Source: Numida meleagris
Lineage: Eukaryota; Chordata; Aves; Galliformes; Numididae
Assembly: GCF_002078875.1 (NCBI RefSeq)
Contig: NC_034410.1
Coordinates: 39,432,797-39,496,796 of the forward strand
Length of the DNA stretch: 64,000 bases
Direction: 5' to 3'
The notes beneath the pieces were generated by a model, which was given only the letters and a program-made list of their open reading frames with translations, did not search any database and was not told where the DNA came from. How positions within the stretch are numbered: position 1 is the stretch's first letter; every line of letters begins with the position of its first letter. Position numbers and translations under genes: made by a program. Shown here piece by piece: positions 38,601 through 48,406 of the stretch.

Positions 38601-39271
38601 AAAAAAATGCCTTCTCTTTTCTACATAATGTGTGTTTGCGGATTGTCCTTCTTGCAGTTAAATGTTTCTGCTTGATTTATCTTTTAAATTTAGCTGGTTC
38701 TTGTCACAATTTTCTCAACCAGATTAGGAACTACTTTGTATATGTTTTATTCTCGCCACAAGGTTTCTCATGCACCATTATCAGGCTGCCCCTCTCATTG
38801 ATAGGCTAAAGAAACTTGAGTTCTCTGTTGCGTATTCAAACAGTGGGCTCAGTTCTTCAGACAGTCTGCTGCAAAATATTGCTACCACCTACTTATTTTC
38901 ATCTTTGAAAAATGCCTTAAATAGTAAAGAAGCACTATTGCTGCATCCATTTATACAAGAGAGCAACAGTATTCTTATGTTGGTCATAATATAAATGTGA
39001 TAACAACTGCATATTTAAATACTTAAATGTGGTATTAAAAAAAGGAGATGATTCTCATTTACATTATTTTTATTAAGCAAAGTGACTATAGGATATGCAT
39101 AAACCAAACCCACATTTTACTTTTAACTGGTAGTTACATGGATTACATGGTACTGAATATTTCACATGCAGTAATTATGTATATAAATTTTATTAAATTG
39201 CCTTTTGGCACTGCATCAATTTTTATAATAAGACAAACACTTGTAAGACCTTCATTTTTCCCAAATTTTCC

Positions 39272-39290
39272 TTTTTTTTTTTTTTTTTTT
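39272..39290. repeat. Poly-T, 19 nt
   Basis: An uninterrupted T-run between CCAAATTTTCC and CCTTGATG. Confidence 0.95.
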
Positions 39291-39801
39291 CCTTGATGAA
39301 GGTTGCCTATCACATGTAACAGTGCATAATGGCTACTTTGGAACCACTGGATTATGTAAAGAGAATGATATGAGTTTTTTTTAGATGATCTAAAACGAGT
39401 ATTTAATAGCAAGAGAAGAATCTCAAAGGATTTGGTCATTATATTTGCTTAATATTAACCAGTCATTTTTTTGTTGTTGTTTTACTAGCCATATTGTATC
39501 ATCATAAATTTGTAAATTTTGACTAGAAAAATAATAAGAACAATCTTCCCTTTCTTATTTTTTAAATGAACTTCATTTCTAGTTGGATGAAATGTCTAAT
39601 TACTTATATTGTACTTGAGAATCTCTGGAATATATTTCCAGAACCAGGAAAAATATAGATACAACTGAAAATCAATTCTCACATTTGTCTTTGTTTTATT
39701 GGTTTATTTTGGTAGTTATCTGTATGTTTAAAAATATCAGAATAACCTGGCCTATGGCTTTGATAATATTTGCCACAATGCATTTCTAGACTCAGTAATA
39801 C

Positions 39802-39826
39802 TATATCTAAGTAATACTTAGATATA
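39802..39826. repeat. Perfect inverted repeat, 12-bp arms, 1-nt centre
   Basis: TATATCTAAGTA (39802-39813), A, TACTTAGATATA (39815-39826). The arms are exact reverse complements. It is intronic, with no known element attached. Confidence 0.95.
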
Positions 39827-40659
39827 TTGTTATCTCTAAGCTGTATCTGAACATACCTTGTTTTCTATGATTCTCTCAACACCAAAAACGTTCTGTTGAA
39901 GAGTTTGAAAATAGTAGTTTGTGAGTTCTCTCATTAGAAGCAGATTTTTATCCTCATGTAAAGCCTAAGCTGATTTCCAGCAGGAGTTGAGTAGCTATAT
40001 CTTTCAACAGAATTTTTTATCAGTCCTCCAGAATGTTATAATTTGCCTATTTTTCTTCCATTGATCATGAAAAAAAATAAAAAAAAAAACTGAAAAATGG
40101 ATTCAGAAGTATTTGTCCCTCAAGTCTACCTATGCTCTGATAATATTCTTCAGTAGGAAACTTGTCTCCCGGAGATTAGCTTTTAATATGTAGCATTCCT
40201 GTTAATGGTAGTGTTATTAGATAGTATTTTGTACCATTACATATTTTGAAACATTTCTCTCTCCAACAAGATTAATAAACTGACAAGAAAAAAATGCATT
40301 TTGTCCATCTCCCTCGAGTTTCTAGACATTCTATAGTAGAGGAGTGCCAGAAATTTTTGAAGAAACAGTAGGCAGAATTTATTAGTGTGGACCCAGCAGA
40401 AGTATATTTTTATTGGGCCTCTTCCCAGGCATAGCTAGTCTTCATGGCTTCGTGTAAATAAAAAGAGAATGAGGAATCTTGGAATCAGTGTATACCGATA
40501 TGTTCAACCTACAGGTAGGCACCTGCCATAGACGCTGACACCTAAATAATTGGTGTTGATCAGTTTTAACTATATTAAAACCAGGGTGATAGCAAGTATC
40601 AGATAATTATCTAAGAAACAGGTGTTATGGACAAGTAAAAATTACAGTTCATCCCTAGA

Positions 40660-41290
40660 TGGCCCTCCAGGGGACAGGCGCAGACCAGGTCAGTTGATGG
40701 CTGCAGGCCTGCCAAGGTGCAGCTGGGAGGAAGGCCTACCCCACACAGGGCTGCTACAGAGAGCACTCAGGGACTCAGTGGGATGGCAGAGACGAGGGAC
40801 AGCTGCCATTGTTACTCAGCAGCACATCTGAAGGGAGCGTGTATCGGCGGCTTTGTCTATTATGCCGCCTTTTCAAACTGAGTTGATAATGCTAGTGTCG
40901 GTTTCAAGTGAAGCATGTGCCCGATTACAGATAGCTAGCAATGGCATTTGAGAGCTGCTAATTGTGAAACTTGAGAAGAAAATGTGCACATTCTTTCTAA
41001 GGCTGCTTTTCGAATGATGGCCTTTTTATCCCAGAACACTGTGGGTTTCACTTTTATTCTCTTCCCACACTAAATGCACGTAGTGCACTGAGTCTCTTTC
41101 ACTTGGCAGCTTATATATTGCATTCTTTGCAGGGACTGCTTTGGCTTGTTAAAATGTGCCCCATGTATTAAAATGAAATTGTCACTGCTGTGTGGTGCAA
41201 CATAACATGGTTTGACACTAAGCGCCTGCAGCTACAGAAAACAGGCTTTTATTGCATTTATTCTTCCAGAGACAAGATTCTCTAAAGGCT
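40660..41290. promoter_or_regulatory. Candidate intronic regulatory block
   Basis: A GC-rich patch (40660-40830) passes into repeat-free sequence of balanced composition (40840-41290) with scattered homeodomain-like cores (GCTAATTGTGAAAC, CATTTATTC) and E-box-like CAGCTG or CACGTAGTG pieces. It lies 1.4-2 kb before the exon at 42706. Its status as an enhancer is conjecture; there is no coding or repeat signature. Confidence 0.22.
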
Positions 41291-42275
41291 CAGTGCAGAC
41301 ATTCACTTAGTTAAATCTGAATGAAGCCAAAATGAACAATCTAAGCTGCCGTGTGCTTGTACAAACAGCCCAGCCTACACGACAATGCAATGAAAGCAGT
41401 GTTACAACATAGAAATGACATTTTTTAATGATTTGATCTGAAACAAACTGACAAAAGACTTGAATATTGATCTGTTCTTGTTGCTGTTGTTGTTGTTTGT
41501 TTTTGTGTTTTTTTTTTTCTTTTGGGTGAGGGAGGTCATCCATTTGAACTTTAAGCAAACTTTTACCCTGGGAGTCAAACTGCTGCTGTAAAATCAATGT
41601 TGAGCCCCTAACCTGTGAGCAATGTAGAATGCACGTTACTTATTCCCAAAACCATGTGATAGAAAGAGTGGAGGATAAGATAATTTTTAAAAGATCTAGA
41701 GTAGTGAGAAGTAAGAAATACTTATGTTGGTGGAGTTACTTTATGAGGAGTACCTGGAAGTAAGAACTAATGTGCTGAAGCAACATTGAACATGTGTTTT
41801 AAACATCATTTTTCTAAGAGAAACAAAATGAGTGTATTGTTTTGGCTTTGTGATTAGTTTTTCTCTCTTCAGTTTTTCTATACCAACTGTGTAGCAGAGT
41901 TAATAGACCCCTCTGACTGGCATACTGTCCTGAACAACCTGTGAATTCCCTGATGATATATAGGCATGGTTTAGGATTTGACCAGTAGCTTTGTATTCTT
42001 TGACAGTCTATTCAATAATGTATGTACTAGTTCACTGTGAATGCTCTAATGCCTCAATTCTGAAAGTTATCTTGAGGTCACACAGAATGAATAGCAGGTC
42101 ATTTCACCAGCCAGTATTACATGCAAATTGTCTTTACCCAGAATTTGGCTTTATGTAATAGGCACATATTCACTGCATTTGGTTTTACTCTACAGTTCAT
42201 CTTTGCAGGTTATTTTTTAACATTGCAATCCTTAATAATTGTTGCTTAATCCTCCAGGTTCTTCTCCAAATCTCG

Positions 42276-42300
42276 TTTTTTTTTTTTTTTTTTTTTTTTT
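42276..42300. repeat. Poly-T, 25 nt, 405 bp before RBMS3 acceptor
   Basis: The longest homopolymer in the window lies between CAAATCTCG and CCAACCCATTTG, on the sense strand of the intron before the exon at 42706. No retroelement body is attached on either side. Confidence 0.97.
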
Positions 42301-42705
42301 CCAACCCATTTGAAGTTATACTGGGTACAAGAGGAATCTAGATACAAGTTGTCTGCCTTTCCAGGCAGCACGTGAGAGCACAAAGAACGTCCTTGTTCAG
42401 GGAGATCCCTTGGAGCCAGGAGGGAGTTGCTCATTGACATTGCAGTAGCTCACACACAAGCCGGGAGCACAGCTGCAGGCTTTGAGGGTGACAGGTCCTC
42501 TTTACAAGCCATAGTACACCGTAATGAGCTCAACCAGTTTCTGTGCAGAAGTCAGCAAGAACAGCTTTGAAGATTTCTCTCAGCATCTGTGCTTGTCCTT
42601 CTTTTTACCTTCTTTTCCTTTTTGTTTTTGCTGACTGAGCACTTTTGTGAAAGTCTAGTAACACTTACTGCCTCTACCCTAATCCCACCCTTTTCTCTTT
42701 TCCAG

Positions 42706-42785
42706 AATGGAATCTACAGAAAAATGTGAAGTAGTAATTCAGCATTTTAATGGGAAATATCTGAAAACCCCGCCTGGTCTACCAG
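42706..42785 (+). CDS. RBMS3: RBMS3 internal exon: end of RNP1 and C-terminal half of second RRM
   Basis: The first base A completes the arginine codon split from the previous exon (AG|A). It is followed by 26 codons beginning [20 protein letters not shown] and ending TPPGLP, with a final G left over, so the exon exits in phase 1. It supplies the last residue of RNP1 (RGVGFARM) and the helix-2/strand-4 portion of RRM2. The acceptor has CTAAT (branch A near 42682), a C/T tract TTTTCTCTTTTCCAG and AG at 42704-42705. The donor is a consensus CAG|gtaagt, much stronger than that of the preceding exon. [13 protein letters not shown] matches RBMS3 rather than RBMS1 (CEAVIGHFNGKFI, from memory). The next exon is outside the window; it should start with two bases completing a G-initial codon, expected alanine by comparison with family members. 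Confidence 0.95.
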
Positions 42786-45451
42786 GTAAGTGTAGCCATC
42801 ATTCTGAAATGTAAAATTTACCTATGAGTTTTGAATACAAAAGTGCTGAAATGTATGTTGAGAGTGGCTCTGCCCCTGCTAAGAGGTCGTACAGCTTTAC
42901 CTGGATGAAACCAATCATTTTTGACCCGTAACAGTTTATTCCCTGCCCAAGTTCATATATTCAAGCATTTGTGTCTGACAGTTGTAGATTTAAGTGTGTA
43001 TAAAAATCATGTTGTCTTGGTCTGTTTCTCCCTCATTAATGTGTATATTGTGTGTAATATTTTCCAATTAGAGCAAAGACCACTCAGGTAAATGCCAGTG
43101 CTTTTCTAACAACCTAGGAGTATAACTAGATCAGCAACTGCATTAAAGGTTATAAAGTGGCCAGAATTTCAGGTTGTAGTAGCTTTCTATTATTTACAGT
43201 TACTAGTATTAATAGTAGCAGCTTTCAATACTAAGGATAGTTCAAATATAAAGTGATTTTATACCATTTGTACTTGCCATAGTTTAATGAAATCTTGCCG
43301 TTTTCTGATGATATTCATGGAATACATTCAGTGGTATGCCCCAGCCACATCAAAAACCCAGTCACAGCTAGTATATCCTGTTTTTGAAATCTTCAGCTGT
43401 CATCTTTATGGTCATCAGCTGTAAAGCTTAGTGATCAGATGATTCTTAGTGTTTGTCAAGACCTCCCCAAGGCCACAGATCTGCAAAGACTTCTCCCTCA
43501 AACTGTCTCAAGAGCTGTTTAGAGTTTCTGGCATTACGTGAGCAAGAAATCCTTGCAAGAATTGTGCCCTAAGTAGTTCTCTACATTTTTTTTAAACTTC
43601 CATTATACTGTTTCCTTTTTTGGTTACTTTCATTAAATTCCTCCTTATTCATTGCCTGATTATACAGAAGATGCACTAAATACTCTAATTAAAAGAGAGC
43701 CATCTGCACAACTACTGTGTACAGTAATTGTATGCCGCAATGTACATATAAATTGTAGTCAAATCACCTTCATGAAAGAGTGTAAAACTTTTAGTGCAAG
43801 CTGGAAGACTTCATTTTATAGCCTTCTTTTTCACAAATAGCCACTGACAGATTTTCTTAACATCAACTAATGTATGTTATCTGCATAGTGTAGACAGACT
43901 CAGATGTGTAAAACAATGGGCAAAGCAACACAGGTAGAGACCTCAAACCTTTCGCATACTTTTCTGTGTGCATGCATTAAGTCACAGTAGTAATTTGCTT
44001 AATATCATAGCAACACCCAATGGAAAGAGTGTGAACAGCAAGAATTTGGGAAGAACAGTTTCATCATTAGAATCGTGCATATTCCATGGTCCCATTCCCA
44101 TTTGTCCCAGAGAGTACATATCAATTGAGCAAGAAATAAAACAGAATATTCTTACAATGCCTGAGACAAGAAGAGCTATATGTTAACAAATAATAGCTAG
44201 TACCTGAAAATCATTATTTTTTTTCTTTAACTGTTATTTTAAATATGTCAGGAATTGATATTCAACAAAAATAATGTGGAACATCACAATAGGAGTCTTG
44301 ATTCAATAGTGTCAATACTTGTTCCAAGAGACACAGTGAAATTGGATGTTACTGGTTGTAACTTTTGCTGCTTTCTCAGTTAAAGTACTCAGATCTACTC
44401 TTACTTTCCAGAAAAAGGTTTCCAGATGGGAAAGTTGTCTGATATGATTTTCTCTTGATTGCAGTGCTCACATGCATTTTTTAGTTGCAAGGATTATCTG
44501 GGAACTGAGTATTTCAAAAGTTTTCATTTACCTCAGTGCCATTCAGATGTAGGTAAAGTATAATGCAGCAGGGGGTAAAGCCAGTAACTGAACTCAGCTA
44601 TCCGATAGATATCTGTACAATCCCGTTTTAACCCATTTTGGGGGGACAGGTTCCTTGGCTGCAAACACAGATAATTAGAAATTATTGGAGTGTATTTGAT
44701 ACACGTAACAGAGAATTTCTGCTCCTCAATATTTGTGTAGGGCACTCTTCAAATCCATATTTAAAAGACTTCTTGTGTTCATCTGTCTTCCTCTTAAGAA
44801 GCCAGAGAACAAACATGATCATTTGAGCAGCTGGGTCAATTCAAGTGATACTGACCACTCATTTATCTTTGACAACTGCAAAAAAAAACCAAGTCAGTCG
44901 TAGTTTCTTCTTCATATAGTTTCTATTAGAGCTGCTACTCAGTTTACGTATGTGTTACGTACTTGTATTTAAACTTAGTAAAAATAGAAGCATCTTATTT
45001 GTCAGCCTCCTGGCAGTTGTTTATCTTCCTGGATGGAGAACAAAGGAGGAACAAGTCTCCTAGTGCATTTGGAAAGTCACAGTCAGACTCTGAAAATTAT
45101 CTTTCTAGCATCTCAGTAATTGACATAGAAAGAAAATCATCTCTGCTTATTGCTGTGACCTCTTTATGGATTTCAGTTAAAACATGTGGAACCAGAGAAC
45201 ATTAGCGGAAGTATGCAACACTATCTGTTATTAACCTCTACTCCTCAAGACATGATCTTACTGTGAGAGAAAACTAATCAATCCTTTTAGGGTTAAATGA
45301 AATTGATCGTGTATAGTCAACTGGAATTCCTTTTGGCCTAGCAGCATAATGTGAGGATCTTAAGTTTTTGTCCTCATCTCTCACCTAAGCTCTAATGTTC
45401 TAGAGCAAGCTTGCTGTCCAGTAACAGTTTGGATTGGGCCCATAAGAAAAG

Positions 45452-45834
45452 TCATAGAATTGTAGAATAATTAAGATTAGAAAAGACCACTAAGGTCATC
45501 TAGTCCAACCATCAACCCATCATCACCATGCCCACAAGCGGTGTCATTCAATGCCACATCTATCCTTGTCTTGAACGCCTCTGGGGCGGTGGCTCCACCA
45601 CCTCCCTGGGCAGCCTGTTCCAATATCTCACCACTCTTTCAGAGAGCTATTTTTTTCTAATATCTAACCTGAACCTCCCCTGGCACAACTTGAGGCCATT
45701 CCCTCTCGTCCTATCACTGTTACCTGGGAGAAGAGGCTCATCACCACCATGCTATAACCTCCTTTCAGGTAGTTGTAGAGAGCAATAAGGTCACCCCTGA
45801 GCCTTTTCTTCTCCAGGCTAAACAATCTCAGTTC
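45452..45834 (-). mobile_element. CR1 LINE 3' fragment, antisense to gene
   Basis: It begins with the complement of the octamer tail (TCATAGAATTGTAGAATAA), then AAAGACCACTAAGGTCATC, CTAGTCCAACCATCAACCC and ACCATGCCCACAAGC, all reverse complements of the 3' end seen at 10203 and 19300. It continues through the 3' UTR (CTGGGCAGCCTGTTCCAAT, CTCTCGTCCTATCACTG) into GAGCCTTTTCTTCTCCAGGC and stops abruptly near 45834. About 380 bp, 5'-truncated, with a 2-3 base variation in the tail. Confidence 0.93.
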
Positions 45835-47760
45835 CAAGTCGGCTTTGCTGCAGTCTATTTTGTATTACCCTGCTTCTTGTGGGAGTGGGATTATGGACCA
45901 AACAAACCACTTTGGCAGCTAGCTTCCATCCAAACCATCTTCCCCAGTTGCATTCCCTGAGATGTGACCCAGGTAAGGAAATCAGATAAGTATGTGTGTG
46001 TGCATATACTGTGTCTGTAGGGTAAAATATATACATGCTGTGGTGCAGTTGTGCCTGATTATCAAGTCATGATCAAAGGACCGGAGTGAATAGCTTCCAT
46101 GTGCTGCTACACAGTTTTGTCAGTAAGGCTAAGATGCCCCACGTCTCTGGCTTTCAGTATTGGTAACCTGTGGGCCTTTGTTATTTTGGCCTGAACTATA
46201 CCACAGACATTCTTTTTTTCAGGTTCTTTTCTATCTATTGTTTCCATGGTAAATGAGATGTAAATTTAGTTCATTTTTAGGTTGTTTTATTTTGGTTTGG
46301 TTTGTTTTTTTTCACTCTCTGGAAGAGAGCAACTACTGTGTGCCTCAGCATTTGAGCGCAAGCAGGAGTCACACATCTAAGCTAGTCCAGGCCAACAGTA
46401 CATCAGGAAAGACAAAAGCAGCCTCACTGCTGCACACACAGGACACTCTGAAGGCTCTGCATTCTGTGTGAGTCCAAGGCAAAAGTGTCTTATTCTTCAG
46501 TTGACTTTCTAACTTCAACTGCTGTCTGTCTATTGTCTGAAAAAAACTGTAGATCAGAGCAGTTGCAGCTCAAGACTGCTCTGCCTCAAGCCACTGACAG
46601 TGGGTTACTTTCTGACACTCAAAATGTTTTGCTGATCAGATGTGTAATGGCTAGGTAAATGGAGCACTGTTACATCTATGTTAGTGAATTATTCTTGCAG
46701 AGGGTGCTTCTCTGTCCAACTATTTGGCTTTGTTCCATTCCAAAGGGAATTGCTCCACTGTCCTGCTTGCTCAACTAATAGGCATTTCATGATGTTCAGT
46801 CTTAGATATATAGTGCAAGATAATTGGTTGTCCCATAAATAATTAGTTAATATCTTTGCATTTCTTCCACACTGAGAAAGAGCAATTGTCTCAAGAAATC
46901 TGCAAAATATCAATGCTCAGCAGATTCCATGTGAAGTTCATAAATATTCAGAGTAGCTCTTTGTTGATTTTTTAGTGTTTTGTTTTTGCTTTCCCTTTAT
47001 TAGCACTGCTTTTTTGAGATAAATTGACCAGGGCCTAATAGCTGTTTTTTTTTTTCCTGTTACATTTTTTTACACTCTAAAGAGCGCAGTCCCACATGAA
47101 ACTAATTGTATAGGTCCCTTATTCCCCTTAGACAGAGAAGTTAGCAAATGAATTCATCAGATCATAGCACTGTACATCTCAATCAAGACGAGAAGGGCAC
47201 TATTAATGATGAAGGTAGCTCTCCCTGAGTTTTCCAATGCCACATCTCTTTTTATTGGTAAACAGGGGACTTTAAAATGAAATCCTGCTAATCTATCACA
47301 TTTCTCAACCACAGAATTCAATATACCTGCTTTTTTTTGTCAGTAACAACTCGATTTCTTTTTGGATAGGCAAAATTTTATTGTGGTTTTTGCAGAGTTT
47401 TAGAAGTGTTCAGCTCCTAGTACACATGGATGTCTTAAAAATATATATTTTTTTCTTTTCTGAATACCTGCAAAGGCTTAACAAGTTCTTAGTTTCCTCT
47501 CAGGAATTTCACAGAAATACACCTCAGTAGTGTTAATTATCCATTATGCTCCTTCACAACATTTTCTAATAATTGTAGTACTTCCTAAATTTCATTTGCT
47601 TTCTAAATGCATTTGGTTTTCAGAGGCCATTGGTCCAATTCCTGTTTCAGCAAAAATTTCTAGACAATGAGACACATGAACACAATGCATGCTCAAGAAT
47701 CTTCCTCTTTCTTCTACCTAACCTACCTGATCAATCTGATATCAGTCAGATCTAGTACGT

Positions 47761-47867
47761 GATCTAGCAGCTGGCAACCCTGCCTCCAGCAGAGGGGTTG
47801 GAACTTGACAATCCTTGAGGTGCCTTCCAACCCGAGCCATTCCATGACTATGTGATTCCGTGATTCA
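47761..47867 (+). mobile_element. CR1 LINE 3' terminal fragment, sense to gene
   Basis: GATCTAGCAGCTGGCAACCC, AGGGGTTGGAACTTGAC and GGTGCCTTCCAACCCGAGCC are followed by a decayed octamer tail (CATGACTATGTGATTCCGTG). It is the same 3' end type as the fragment at 13782 but about 45 bp shorter. Confidence 0.82.
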
Positions 47868-48362
47868 CTGTAGCTGTGTGTGTCTTTTAGTACTAATTTT
47901 AGAGCCAGGTTACAAATGCCTGATAAAAAAGCAGAGTTAAACACTATTTTTGCATAGGTTAAGAATCCCACAAGAACAAGTGACTAGCATTTTGGGACTG
48001 ACTTTTATTTGAACATGAACTCTTAAACAGGGAAAAATGATCTGCAGCAATGCAGATATATTTGCAGATACCTCAGGCAGGAAGATTGTTCTTGAAATAA
48101 TGATCATAACTAGTCATACGTTTTTCTCTTGAAGAGGGCCACAGCACTGCATTTGTGTGGACTCATTTCACCAGAATGAACAGATATTTTCCACCTCTCT
48201 GATTAGTTTCAGTATTCTCTAGAGTCACCTCTTGGATTCTCTTTAACACAAAGAGTACATTCAAATACTTAATCTTTGCTTCAGAGAGGTAAACTTAGAA
48301 CTTGGAATTACATATTTAAGAACAACATTTTTTCTAGGAGATCATGACTAAGACATGAGAAA

Positions 48363-48406
48363 AAACTATTTCATATATAATATGAAACTATTTCATATAT
48401 AATATA
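48363..48406. repeat. 2 x 22-bp tandem duplication
   Basis: AAACTATTTCATATATAATA plus TG (48363-48384) is repeated as the same 20 bases plus TA (48385-48406), so 21 of 22 match. Confidence 0.95.

Larger units (their letters stand above)
32732..42705 (+). other. RBMS3: RBMS3 intron between the two RRM2 exons, 9974 bp
   Basis: This GT-AG intron runs from gtgaaatcc to the C/T-rich acceptor tttctcttttccag. It is strongly AT-rich and I recognise no interspersed repeat in it. It contains a short GTAT run (about 32925-32945), a 19-bp tandem duplication at 34632, poly-T tracts at 35643, 39272, 41509 and 42276, a perfect 25-bp cruciform at 39802, and a GC-richer patch at 40660-41290 that could be regulatory. 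The rest of the intron holds nothing I can name. Confidence 0.9.

Noticed and set aside
42276..42300. Poly-T as the tail of an antisense SINE or processed pseudogene
   Set aside because: No body sequence follows on the expected side, no target duplication was seen, and avian genomes have few poly-A-tailed retroelements.
43652..43840. Short frame after the second exon
   Set aside because: Starts without an acceptor and matches nothing in the RBMS3 C-terminal region.
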